Assembly (NCBI GenBank): GCA_035508435.1 | Contig: DATJNA010000070.1 | Span: 35,200-99,199 of the forward strand | DNA from: JASHVB01 sp035508435 | GTDB lineage: Bacteria > Pseudomonadota > Alphaproteobacteria > Acetobacterales > Acetobacteraceae | Direction of reading: 5' to 3' | Length of the DNA stretch: 64,000 nt | Shown: positions 24,787 through 32,422 of the stretch, in pieces | Position numbering within the stretch: position 1 is the stretch's first letter | Layout: every line of letters starts with the position of its first letter | Program-made: the position numbers and the translations under genes | The notes under the pieces: model-generated | What the model was told of the DNA's origin: nothing | Seen by the model: the letters and a program-made list of their open reading frames with translations, nothing else | The model's database searches: none

Positions 24787-25085
24787 TAGCGTGGCGTCAT
24801 CACGATCTGTGCCGGGAAATTCGGCCCGATAAGAGTGCTGGTACCGTTCCCGTTGTTCATCAGCAGGGCCTGCCCACCCGTGCCCGGCATGCTGACCATC
24901 CCCATCGATCCCATGTTGCCGGTCACGACGCCCATCCCGCGCGGGGTCATGACCGGGGCGCCGAGCGACGGCAACGCAGACGATAACGGTGCTATCGGAG
25001 TTGCATAATCCGGGGCGGCGATCGATGTCTTCGCAGCGGCAAACAGCAGTGTGGCGGCACCAGCCAGGACAAGGGCCTTGCGCAT
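24786..25085 (-). CDS. Small secreted protein, unknown function
   Basis: Predicted 99 aa. MRKALVLAGAATLLFAAAK followed by T-S-I-A-A gives a clear signal peptide. The mature part is rich in Gly, Met, Asn and Pro (GVVTGNMGSMGMVSMPGTGG) and has no recognised domain. GGAG precedes the ATG. The TAG stop (24786-24788) shares its last base pair with the end of a dispersed repeat, so the current C-terminus, IVMTPR, may have been set by that insertion. It could be a periplasmic or matrix-associated peptide. Confidence 0.65.
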   Translation of the reverse strand: MRKALVLAGAATLLFAAAKTSIAAPDYATPIAPLSSALPSLGAPVMTPRGMGVVTGNMGSMGMVSMPGTGGQALLMNNGNGTSTLIGPNFPAQIVMTPR

Positions 25086-25194
25086 TGTTCATCTCCAGGG
25101 TTCGAGGGCGCGGGCAGGGCTGTCTGCCGCGCTCGGCGGCCCCGGACGAAGCTCGGCGGTCGTCGATGCAGCCCATATCGGTGCTTCTTACCCG

Positions 25195-25620
25195 CCGTCC
25201 GAATGCAGTATCGGCATTCCGGCATGCGCCGAAGGCATCTCGGCCATATCTGGAACGATACCGTCCGTGCGGGCAGCGCGGCGATGCCGGGGTGGTGCGG
25301 CGACTTCAGTCCTGGTTCTCACTATGCCGCGGACCGGGTGATCGAGGCGCATCTCTATCACCGCGTGCGCAAGTTTCTCGCCCGGCGCCACAAGATGCCG
25401 CCGCGAAGCAGCGGATTGCTCCGCATGGCGGCGGTCTTCGGCGCATGGGTGTGTTGAGATCACGCCTGTGCCGCCGATCGGGCGCAATGTCGTGAGCCTG
25501 CCAGGAAGCCAGTCGGAACGCCGGATGCGGGAGGACCGCACGTCGGGTTGGATGAGCGGAGAGGGGCGACGGACTGCCACGCGGCAGCGTGCCTCTGCTC
25601 GACTCTGCTATCTTTATGGT
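25195..25620 (+). mobile_element. Degenerate 3' end of a group II intron
   Basis: The region combines a decayed maturase C-terminus (25203-25495) with a stretch at 25517-25550 resembling intron domain V: GCCGGATGCGG, a GAGG loop and CCGCACGTCGGGTT, matching the usual GCCGxATGCG...CGCACGTxCGGTT hairpin. It is followed by a GAGGGGCGAC...GCCTCTGC stem and CTCGACTCTGCTAT, which resemble domain VI and the intron 3' end. The 5' domains I-III and the reverse transcriptase core are missing. The catalytic AGC triad base of domain V appears altered, so it should be inactive. Confidence 0.6.
25203..25495 (+). pseudogene. Group II intron maturase, C-terminal remnant (frameshifted)
   Basis: Translation from 25203 gives RRRHLGHIWNDTVRAGSA, GWCGDFSPGSHYAADRV and YHRVRKFLARRHKMPPR, which resemble the last ~90 residues of bacterial group II intron reverse transcriptase/maturases. 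The frame stops at 25457 after VFGAWVC; the expected ending GVLRSRLCRR continues in another frame to 25495, indicating a frameshift. No start codon or RT domain precedes it. Family assignment comes from remembered sequence patterns and should be checked by a protein search. Confidence 0.6.
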
Positions 25621-25645
25621 GAATCTGGGCTGCGATCCCGGTTCT

Positions 25646-25741
25646 GGTGTTGTGACCCTAACGCTTCGATGCCATTGGGCATCGACAATCTGAGTCGTTA
25701 CCAGGGTCCGCGTGGGATACAAGCGTCGGAGTCACAACACC
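25646..25741. repeat. Second dispersed element family, copy 2, with terminal inverted repeats
   Basis: A 96 bp element bounded by perfect 11 bp inverted repeats, GGTGTTGTGAC at the left and GTCACAACACC at the right. The interior matches copy 1 (24704-24786) with a few substitutions. It follows the group II intron remnant. The structure is that of a miniature inverted-repeat element; no transposase that could mobilise it is in the window. Confidence 0.78.
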
Positions 25742-25824
25742 AGCGACCCGGTCATTCCGACAATGCGCATGACTCCCATTCACAAGCGCCGCAGGTTACT
25801 GGCGGCACAGCGCCTCGCCGTTCG

Positions 25825-27516
25825 CTATGCCACCGCCGGCGCCGTCTCCAGTTCCCGGGCCATCATCTCCCGCATCATGTATTTCTGCACCTTCCCGGTC
25901 ACCGTCATCGGATAACTATCGACGAACCGCACATAGCGCGGGATCTTGAAATGCGTGATCCTGCCACGGCAGAACGCCTTGATCTCCTCCTCCGTCGCCG
26001 CCATGCCCTCCCGCAACCTGATCCAGGCGCACAGCTCTTCGCCATAGAACGCGTCGGGCACGCCGAACGCCTGTACGTCGGCCACGGCGGGATGCGCGTA
26101 GAGGAACTCCTCCACCTCGCGCGGGTAGATATTCTCGCCGCCGCGGATCACCATGTCCTTGCTGCGGCCGGTGATGGCGATGTAGCCGTCGGCGTCCATC
26201 GTCCCCAGATCGCCGGTGTGCATCCAGCGCGCGGCGTCGATTGCCTCGGCCGTCTGCGCTGCGCCATTCCAATAGCCCTGCATCACCAGATAGCCGCGCG
26301 TGCAGATCTCGCCCTGCGTGCCGCGCGGCACAGTGCGGCCTTCCGGATCGACGATCTTGATCTCGGCGTGCGGATGCACCCGTCCCACCGTCCTGACGCG
26401 CTGTGCGATCGTGTCCGTACCGCTGGTCTGGGTGCTGACCGGCGAGGTCTCGGTCATGCCATACACGATCGTCAGCTCCTGCATGCCGAGTTCCTCGATC
26501 AGCCGGCGCATCACCCCCTCGGGACATGGCGCGCCGCCAATGAAGCCCTTGCGCAGCGATGAGAGATCGAAGCGGCGGTACTCCGGATGGTTCAGCATGG
26601 CGATGAACATGGTCGGCACGGCGCCGAGTGCGGTGCATTGCTCATCATGCAAGGCCTGCAGCATGGCGGTCGGGTCGAAGCCCTCGCCGGGGTAGACCAC
26701 GGTCATGCCGTGCACCACGCCGCACAGGCTGCCGCAGACCATGCCGCCGCAATGATACAGTGGCAGAGGCATGCAGAACCGATCGCCAACCTCGGCGCCG
26801 CCCATCATGCCGATGAAGAACGCGTTGTTGAGGATGCCGTGATGCGTCAGCGTCGCCGCCTTCGGCGATCCGGTGGTGCCCGAGGTGAACTGGATGTTGA
26901 TCGGATCATCGGGCTGCAACGTCGCCGCCAGTTCCTCGAGACGCGCATGTTCTGCCGCGCCGCCGCGGTGCAGCACCTGGGAGAATGTGAGGAACCCGGG
27001 CTGGTGGGTCTCGCCGATATGGATCAGGGCGGAAAGATGCGGCAGGCGCGGCGACTGCAACGCGCCCGGCACGCTGTCGTCGATCTCGGGCGCCAGCGCG
27101 CGCAGCATGCCGAGATAGTCGGTGGTCTTGAACCGGTCGGCGCAGATCAGCGCGCGGCATTCCACCTTGTTCAGCGCGTATTCAAGTTCCGCCGCGCGGT
27201 AGGCCGGGTTGATGTTCACCATGATCAGCCCGGCCTTGGCGGTGCCATATTGCGTCAGCACCCAGGCAGCGTTGTTGGGCGACCAGATGCCGACGCGATC
27301 GCCTGGCTCCAACCCCAGCGCCAGCAATCCCGCGGCCAGGTCGTCCGCCGCGCGCTGCAACTCGGCGAAGGTCATGCGGGCCTGCTGATCGCAGATCACG
27401 AAGGCCTCGCGATCGGGCCAACGGGTGGCGGCGTTGTCGAGGCAGATGCCGATGGTCTCGTGGCGCAGCGGGACGTCACAGGCGCCGTGCGCGTAGCTGA
27501 GCAACGTCCGGCTCAT
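25825..27516 (-). CDS. AMP-binding acyl-CoA synthetase
   Basis: Predicted 563 aa, the normal length for medium/long-chain acyl-CoA ligases of the FadD/AcsF2 type. ATP-binding signature FTSGTTGSPKAATLTHHG lies near residue 195, the adenylate-binding YGMTETSPVS follows, and the hinge and C-terminal motifs MHTGDLG, GRSKDMVIRGGENIYPREVE and the catalytic lysine segment MTVTGKVQKYMMREMM are intact. The reaction converts a carboxylic acid plus ATP and CoA to acyl-CoA. A GGGAGG site precedes the ATG at 27516; the frame beyond it to 27654 is not needed. It is a single-gene unit. Confidence 0.92.
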   Translation of the reverse strand: MSRTLLSYAHGACDVPLRHETIGICLDNAATRWPDREAFVICDQQARMTFAELQRAADDLAAGLLALGLEPGDRVGIWSPNNAAWVLTQYGTAKAGLIMVNINPAYRAAELEYALNKVECRALICADRFKTTDYLGMLRALAPEIDDSVPGALQSPRLPHLSALIHIGETHQPGFLTFSQVLHRGGAAEHARLEELAATLQPDDPINIQFTSGTTGSPKAATLTHHGILNNAFFIGMMGGAEVGDRFCMPLPLYHCGGMVCGSLCGVVHGMTVVYPGEGFDPTAMLQALHDEQCTALGAVPTMFIAMLNHPEYRRFDLSSLRKGFIGGAPCPEGVMRRLIEELGMQELTIVYGMTETSPVSTQTSGTDTIAQRVRTVGRVHPHAEIKIVDPEGRTVPRGTQGEICTRGYLVMQGYWNGAAQTAEAIDAARWMHTGDLGTMDADGYIAITGRSKDMVIRGGENIYPREVEEFLYAHPAVADVQAFGVPDAFYGEELCAWIRLREGMAATEEEIKAFCRGRITHFKIPRYVRFVDSYPMTVTGKVQKYMMREMMARELETAPAVA

Positions 27517-27705
27517 GCGGTGGGCCTCCCTTTCTTGGTGCTTTGACAGCAACGCTAGCGCAGCGTGGCAGAGGGCTGCAATCGAAGCATTCGCCGGGGC
27601 GGCAGGTGCCCCCGGTGCGGCGCATCGTCTTCGCGTGTGGCAGCTCTGTGCCATCAGTATGCTCGCTAAATTCTGTCCACCAGATCGAGACTCGGGGGGC
27701 GAATC

Positions 27706-29250
27706 GTGCTAGCGCGATGCGGACCCGAAATCCCCACGTCAGCATGGGAGCGTGCCGCGGTGATTGCGCCGAATGTCGCCAGGCTACAGAAGAAGCCGAC
27801 CGCGGACGCGACAAACATGCTGGCGCGCACGATCGGAAATCAGTCAAAGTCGAGGCCCCTGGCACAGACCGTTTCGAGCGCGACCGGGAAACCGCCGGGC
27901 ATAGGGGCTGGACAGAGCGCCAGCGACGAGGGCGTAACGGCCCGCGAAGCGCCCGGCGGCGCGGCGTGGGATTTCGGCAGCATCTCGATATTCCCGGCTG
28001 AACGAGCGGACCGGCCTCGGTTGTCGTCGCCGTTGACTGGCACGCAGAAAAAACTCGTGGTCGGACGTGTCGACGATCCGCTTGAGCACGAGGCCGACCG
28101 CATCGCCGATCAGGTGATGCGGATGCCGCAGCCGGTGCCGGTGAAGCCATCACACGCAGGCACCGCGATGCAGCGTCAATGCGCGGCGTGTGAGGAGGAA
28201 GGTGAGGCGATTGCCCGCAAGGCCGCGATTGGTGGAGCAAACCAAGCAGGAACGGCGGCACCGGACATCGTGCATGACGTGTTGGCCTCGCCTGGCCGGC
28301 CGCTCGATACCAATGCGCGCGCATTCTTCGAGCCCCGCTTCGGACAGGATTTCTCGCAGGTTCGCGTCCACGTCGATGAGCGGTCGGCGGCGTCGGCCCG
28401 CGCGGTCGGGGCGCGCGCCTACACGGTCGATCGCCACATCGTGTTTGGCACTGGTCACTATCAGCCGGACAATGCGACGGGCCAATTCTTGCTTGCACAC
28501 GAACTGGCACACGTTGCGCAGCAGAAGGCAGCCGGCAACGGCGTTGTTTTCCGGGACCAGGATGATGGCAAACCGCACCCATCACCGCCAAAGACTCAAG
28601 CGCCGGGTGGCACGCCTGCGGCGGCACCGTGCGTCCCGAAACTGAATTCGATGGAGGCCAAGATTACCGGCACCGTGGGGGTGAGGGAGGTGCAGGGAAG
28701 GTGTCAGCTTATGCTGGGCACCGAAGGGAAGACCAATGGTGCTACGTTTACCTCGAAGGTTGACGTCCCCGCCGGGTGCACCGGTACGCTGCAATACGTT
28801 CAACTCGTTGATATGTGTCACGGCTTTCATCTGACCAACGGCGAGGACTGGCGGCGGAAGACCGGTGGGTTTTGGATCGATACGCAGGACCCGATCGACC
28901 AGCAGCCGGTCGCGTCCGCGGGCGCCGTGGAATTCAAGTCAAATGACTCCCCCGGCCAGGGTGTCTCCCCCCAGTTCGCCAGTGTTCAAGTGGGTGACAG
29001 CTTCAAGTTGTGGTTGCTGTGGAAGCCGGACCAACCTGCCAACGCGAGCCGGGTACCGATAGCGATGGCGACCTGGAGCTGGTCCGCCGCAGCCATGGCG
29101 GCACAGCCGGACGCGGACGACTGCGCCAAACAGTTCACTGTGACCGCGCACAAGACGACGCCCGGGATCGGGAAGTCGGCAAAAGACTTTACCCTTCCGG
29201 CCAAGACGACAGGCCCAGGCGAGCCGCCCCCCGAGAAAGGCAAGTGCTGA
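27706..29250 (+). CDS. DUF4157 (eCIS core) domain protein with lectin-like or unknown C-terminus
   Basis: Predicted 514 aa. The central domain (about residues 110-280) has VDDPLEHEADRIADQVMRMP, ARAFFEPRFGQDFSQVRVH and the zinc-peptidase-like LLAHELAHVAQQKAAG, all diagnostic of DUF4157, the domain associated with extracellular contractile injection system cargo. The ~230 residue C-terminus has several cysteines and tryptophans, is not recognised, and could be the effector part. The start is a GTG with a GGGGGGCGA tract upstream; an ATG at 27817 is possible. No signal peptide was seen, and no sheath, tube or baseplate gene lies within the window. Confidence 0.8.
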   Translation: MLARCGPEIPTSAWERAAVIAPNVARLQKKPTADATNMLARTIGNQSKSRPLAQTVSSATGKPPGIGAGQSASDEGVTAREAPGGAAWDFGSISIFPAERADRPRLSSPLTGTQKKLVVGRVDDPLEHEADRIADQVMRMPQPVPVKPSHAGTAMQRQCAACEEEGEAIARKAAIGGANQAGTAAPDIVHDVLASPGRPLDTNARAFFEPRFGQDFSQVRVHVDERSAASARAVGARAYTVDRHIVFGTGHYQPDNATGQFLLAHELAHVAQQKAAGNGVVFRDQDDGKPHPSPPKTQAPGGTPAAAPCVPKLNSMEAKITGTVGVREVQGRCQLMLGTEGKTNGATFTSKVDVPAGCTGTLQYVQLVDMCHGFHLTNGEDWRRKTGGFWIDTQDPIDQQPVASAGAVEFKSNDSPGQGVSPQFASVQVGDSFKLWLLWKPDQPANASRVPIAMATWSWSAAAMAAQPDADDCAKQFTVTAHKTTPGIGKSAKDFTLPAKTTGPGEPPPEKGKC

Positions 29251-29344
29251 CCCATTGGATCGGCGTGATCGCCGATCGGAAATGGACCGTGTCGTGCTGC
29301 CTTGGCTGCGGGTCTGATTTGCTCTCGGCGCAGCGTGACGCGCC

Positions 29345-29479
29345 GGGATGTGGTTCAGCGACATGCGGGCTGGGATGTGGTTCAGCGACATACGCGCCGG
29401 AATCTGGTTCAACGACATGCGGGCTGGGATGCGGTTCAGCGACATGCGGGCCGGGATCTGGTTCAACGACATAGTGCGA
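29345..29479. repeat. 27 bp tandem array, five units
   Basis: Five consecutive 27 bp units start at 29345, 29372, 29399, 29426 and 29453, each a variant of GGGATGTGGTTCAGCGACAT plus GCGGGCT. The array lies between the convergent 3' ends of the DUF4157 gene and the permease gene at 29505. Because 27 is a multiple of three, every frame shows a nine-residue repeat. Neither strand offers a ribosome binding site or conserved flanks, so I treat it as non-coding. Confidence 0.85.
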
Positions 29480-29504
29480 GGAATGGGCCCGGCAGCTTGG
29501 ACCC

Positions 29505-30299
29505 TTAGCCAGGGCGCGGGCGTTGCAGCAGGCCGACGGCAACCAGCAGCAGGCTGACCAGGGCGACGATCACCGTCGCCAGGGCATAAAGTTCCGGGGT
29601 CGGGCCGAGGCGCATGGAGGAGAACACCACCATCGGCAGCGTCGAGGCGCCAGGCCCCGAGGTGAAGCTGGCCACCACCACGTCGTCGAGCGACAGGGTG
29701 AAGGACAGCAGCCAGCCGGAGACCAGGGCCGGGGTGAGCAAGGGCAGGGTGATGAGGGCGAAGCCGCGCCAGGGCGGGGCGTAGAGGTCGGCGGCGGCTT
29801 CCTCCAGCGTGGTGCCGGCATCGGCGAGGCGCGCGCGCACCACCACCGCGACATAGGCGACCGACACCGAGGCATGGGCCAGCGTCACCGTCGCCGCACC
29901 GCGCTGTGCCGGCCAGCCGATTGCTTGCTCGGACGCAACGAACAGCAGCAGCAGGGAGAGGCCGGTGATGACCTCGGGGAGCACCAATGGCGCGGCAACC
30001 GCGGCGGCGAAAGCACCGCGGGTGCGGAATGCGCCGAACCGCGCCAGCGCGTAGCCGGCGAGTGTGCCGACGACCAGGGCCAGGGTGGCCGAGGCGGCAG
30101 CGATGCGCAGCGACAGCAGCGCGGCGTCGATCAGGGTGTGGTCATGGGCGAGGGTGACGTACCAGCGGGTGGAGAACCCGGCCCAGGCGGTGACGAGGCT
30201 GGAGGTGTTGAAGCTCAGCGTGACCAGGAACGCGATCGGCGCGTAGAGGAAAGCATAGCCCGCGATCAGGCAGGCGATGAGGGGGCGTGGCGCGGTCAT
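29505..30299 (-). CDS. potI: Polyamine-type ABC transporter permease (PotI/PotC-like)
   Basis: Predicted 264 aa with six membrane helices. The binding-protein-dependent transport signature is present as EEAAADLYAPPWRGFALITLP, and VVASFTSGPGASTLPMVVFSS is the typical PotC/PotI ending. The N-terminus FLVTLSFNTSSLVTAWAGFS also matches the family. It starts by overlapping the upstream permease gene by 4 nt (ATGA) and is the last gene of the four-gene operon. Together with PotH it forms the channel for putrescine or spermidine. Confidence 0.9.
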   Translation of the reverse strand: MTAPRPLIACLIAGYAFLYAPIAFLVTLSFNTSSLVTAWAGFSTRWYVTLAHDHTLIDAALLSLRIAAASATLALVVGTLAGYALARFGAFRTRGAFAAAVAAPLVLPEVITGLSLLLLFVASEQAIGWPAQRGAATVTLAHASVSVAYVAVVVRARLADAGTTLEEAAADLYAPPWRGFALITLPLLTPALVSGWLLSFTLSLDDVVVASFTSGPGASTLPMVVFSSMRLGPTPELYALATVIVALVSLLLVAVGLLQRPRPG

Positions 30300-31291
30300 T
30301 GCGAACTGTCCGACAGCCCCGCACCTCTGTCATTGCGAGGTCCGAGTGGCCGATGCAATATCGATCGGGCAGACTCTCGATCTGATCGCAGCTTCGCACG
30401 ACCGAGATTGCTTCCTCGCTGTGCTCCTCGCAATGACAGCGAGGCGGCCATCCATATCCCAATCGGCATAATCAGCAGCAGCACAAGCAGCATGCAGGCC
30501 AGCGCGGAAGCCGTGGGCCAGTCGCGGTTCTGGAAGAACTCGTTCCACAGCACGCGGCCGATCAGTTGCGCCTGGGGTCCGCCGAGCAATTCGGGAATGA
30601 CGTATTCGCCGACCGCCGGGATGAACACCAGCAGCGCCCCGGCCCAGACGCCGGGCAGCGACAGCGGCAAGGTGATCGCGACGAACGCGCGCCAGGGCGG
30701 CGCGCCGAGATCGCCGGCGGCCTCCAGCAATGTCGCATCGAGCCGGGTCAGCCGCGCATAGAGCGGCAGCACCATGAAGGGCAGGTAAGTGTAGACGATG
30801 CCGATGTACATCGCCGTGTCGGTGTAGAGTAATCGCAGCGGCGACAGATGGCAGAACAGCAGTGCGGTGTTGATCCAGCCATTGTCCTGCAACAGGCCGA
30901 TCCAGGCATTGATGCGCATCAGGAAGCCGGTCCAGAACGGCAGCATCAGGGTGAGCAATAGGGGATTGCGCCACCGCTGCCTTGCCCGCGCGATGGCGAG
31001 CGCCATGGGGTAGCCGAGCAACAGGCAGATCAGCGTCGACAGGCCGGCGACGCGGAGACTGTGCAGGAAGGCGCCGCGATACAGCGGGTCGGTGAGGATG
31101 AGTGCGAAATTGTCCGGCGTGGCGCGGAGCTGCGGCGTGCCGCCGGTCCAATGCAACAGCGGCGTGTAGGGCGGCACACCGTCGATCGATTGCGACACCG
31201 CGATCTTCAACACGATCGCGGTGGGGAGCAGCAGGAACAATACGAGCCAGGTCCAGGGGATGGCCAGGACGAGGCTGCGTGCGCGCGGCAT
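30296..31291 (-). CDS. potH: Polyamine-type ABC transporter permease (PotH/PotB-like) with repeat-derived C-terminus
   Basis: Predicted 331 aa. Six helices, the permease signature LEAAGDLGAPPWRAFVAITL and the PAVGEYVIPELLGGPQAQL loop identify the PotB/PotH family. Homologues normally end just after the last helix (here LLIMPIGIWMAA). The final ~45 residues are instead encoded by the dispersed element at 30327-30439, and the new stop overlaps the start of the next permease gene. The natural C-terminus has therefore been replaced, apparently without breaking the ATGA coupling. The tail is cytoplasmic and basic, and it may be tolerated. Confidence 0.88.
   Translation of the reverse strand: MPRARSLVLAIPWTWLVLFLLLPTAIVLKIAVSQSIDGVPPYTPLLHWTGGTPQLRATPDNFALILTDPLYRGAFLHSLRVAGLSTLICLLLGYPMALAIARARQRWRNPLLLTLMLPFWTGFLMRINAWIGLLQDNGWINTALLFCHLSPLRLLYTDTAMYIGIVYTYLPFMVLPLYARLTRLDATLLEAAGDLGAPPWRAFVAITLPLSLPGVWAGALLVFIPAVGEYVIPELLGGPQAQLIGRVLWNEFFQNRDWPTASALACMLLVLLLIMPIGIWMAASLSLRGAQRGSNLGRAKLRSDRESARSILHRPLGPRNDRGAGLSDSSQ
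30327..30439. repeat. Dispersed ~110 bp inverted-arm element, copy C, inside the permease 3' end
   Basis: The element runs from CTGTCATTGCGAGGTCCGAG to GTGCTCCTCGCAATGACAG, with inverted arms and an interior unlike copies A, B and D. It lies wholly within the reading frame of the PotH-like permease and supplies its last ~38 codons. The frame is open through the element, as it also is for copy A. Confidence 0.82.
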
Positions 31292-31312
31292 GGGCGTGAC
31301 GGCAGTCGTGGG

Positions 31313-32422
31313 CTAGGACGGGGGCGGCGGCTGCGGCTCGCTCGGCAGCACGATGCACGCCTCGGGTTGCCACGACACCGTCACCGGGGCGCCGATTTCG
31401 GATTGCTCTTCGCCCAGCCCGTCATGCAGTGACCGCGTCACGCGCAGCACTGTGCCATCCGCCAGCCGCACGCCGTGGGTCAGCGCCTCGCCGGCATAGG
31501 CGCGATCAATCACAATGCCGGTGACGCTGTTGCGCGCGCCGATTGACCCGATCCGCAATCGTTCCGGACGCAGTGCAAGCAGTGCCGGCCCGGGAGCGAC
31601 GGGAGTTGCGGTGCGTGCAATCACCCCAAGACCCGGCAGCAGCAGCTCGTCTTCCCGCGCCACCACCGGCAGAATATTCGCTGCTCCGAGGAACTCCGCG
31701 ACATACCGATTGCTCGGATGTTCATAAACCTCCGCCGGCGTGCCCACCTGGAGCAATCGCCCCTCATGCATGACGCCGATCCGGTCGGCCATGCTCAGCG
31801 CCTCCTGCTGATCGTGCGTCACCAGGATGAAGCTGGTGCCGAGCCGCTTTTGCAGCCGCACCAGTTCGCCGCGTGTCTCGACCCGCAGGTTGCGGTCCAG
31901 CGCCGACAGCGGCTCGTCGAGTAACAGCAGACGCGGATTGGGCGCCAGCGCGCGCGCCAGTGCGACGCGCTGCTGCTGGCCGCCGGACAATTGATGCGGG
32001 CGGCGGGCCGCGAAGCCCTCCATCCGCACCAGGGCCAGCATCTCGGCGACGCGCGCGGCGATCTCGGCGCGGGGGCGGTGCTGTTGGCGCAGGCCGAAGC
32101 CGATGTTCGCGGCGACGCTCATGTGCGGGAACAGCGCGTAGGACTGGAACATGGTGTTGATCGGCCGGCGATGCGGCGGCAGGTCGGACAACGCCGTGCC
32201 ATCCAGTTCGATGCGGCCGGCATCGGGCCGCAGGAAGCCGGCGATGGCGCGCAGCAGCGTGGTCTTGCCGGAACCCGATGCGCCCAGCAGCACGAACAAC
32301 TCGCCGCGCCGCAGCGACAGGTCGAGGCCATGCAGTGCCACGGCGCTGCCGTAGCGGACGGTGAGGCCGGCAATGGCGAGAAGGGGCGAGGCGGTGATCG
32401 CTTCGCCGCCGGCATCGTTCAC
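31313..32422 (-). CDS. potG: Polyamine-type ABC transporter ATP-binding protein
   Basis: Predicted 369 aa. Walker A GASGSGKTTLL, Q-loop FQSYALFPHMSV, ABC signature LSGGQQQRVALARAL, Walker B LLLDEPLSALD and switch histidine LVTHDQQEA are all intact. A C-terminal TOBE_2 domain follows (about residues 270-360), as in PotA/PotG. The start is a GTG at 32422 that overlaps the binding-protein stop by 4 nt; the frame open to 33055 is a shadow inside that gene. It powers the PotH/PotI channel. Confidence 0.92.
   Translation of the reverse strand: MNDAGGEAITASPLLAIAGLTVRYGSAVALHGLDLSLRRGELFVLLGASGSGKTTLLRAIAGFLRPDAGRIELDGTALSDLPPHRRPINTMFQSYALFPHMSVAANIGFGLRQQHRPRAEIAARVAEMLALVRMEGFAARRPHQLSGGQQQRVALARALAPNPRLLLLDEPLSALDRNLRVETRGELVRLQKRLGTSFILVTHDQQEALSMADRIGVMHEGRLLQVGTPAEVYEHPSNRYVAEFLGAANILPVVAREDELLLPGLGVIARTATPVAPGPALLALRPERLRIGSIGARNSVTGIVIDRAYAGEALTHGVRLADGTVLRVTRSLHDGLGEEQSEIGAPVTVSWQPEACIVLPSEPQPPPPS

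Noticed and set aside
25748..25824. Possible tRNA or attachment site near the second miniature element
   Set aside because: No cloverleaf or T-arm GTTCGAAT-type sequence was found; nor was a tRNA found elsewhere in the window.
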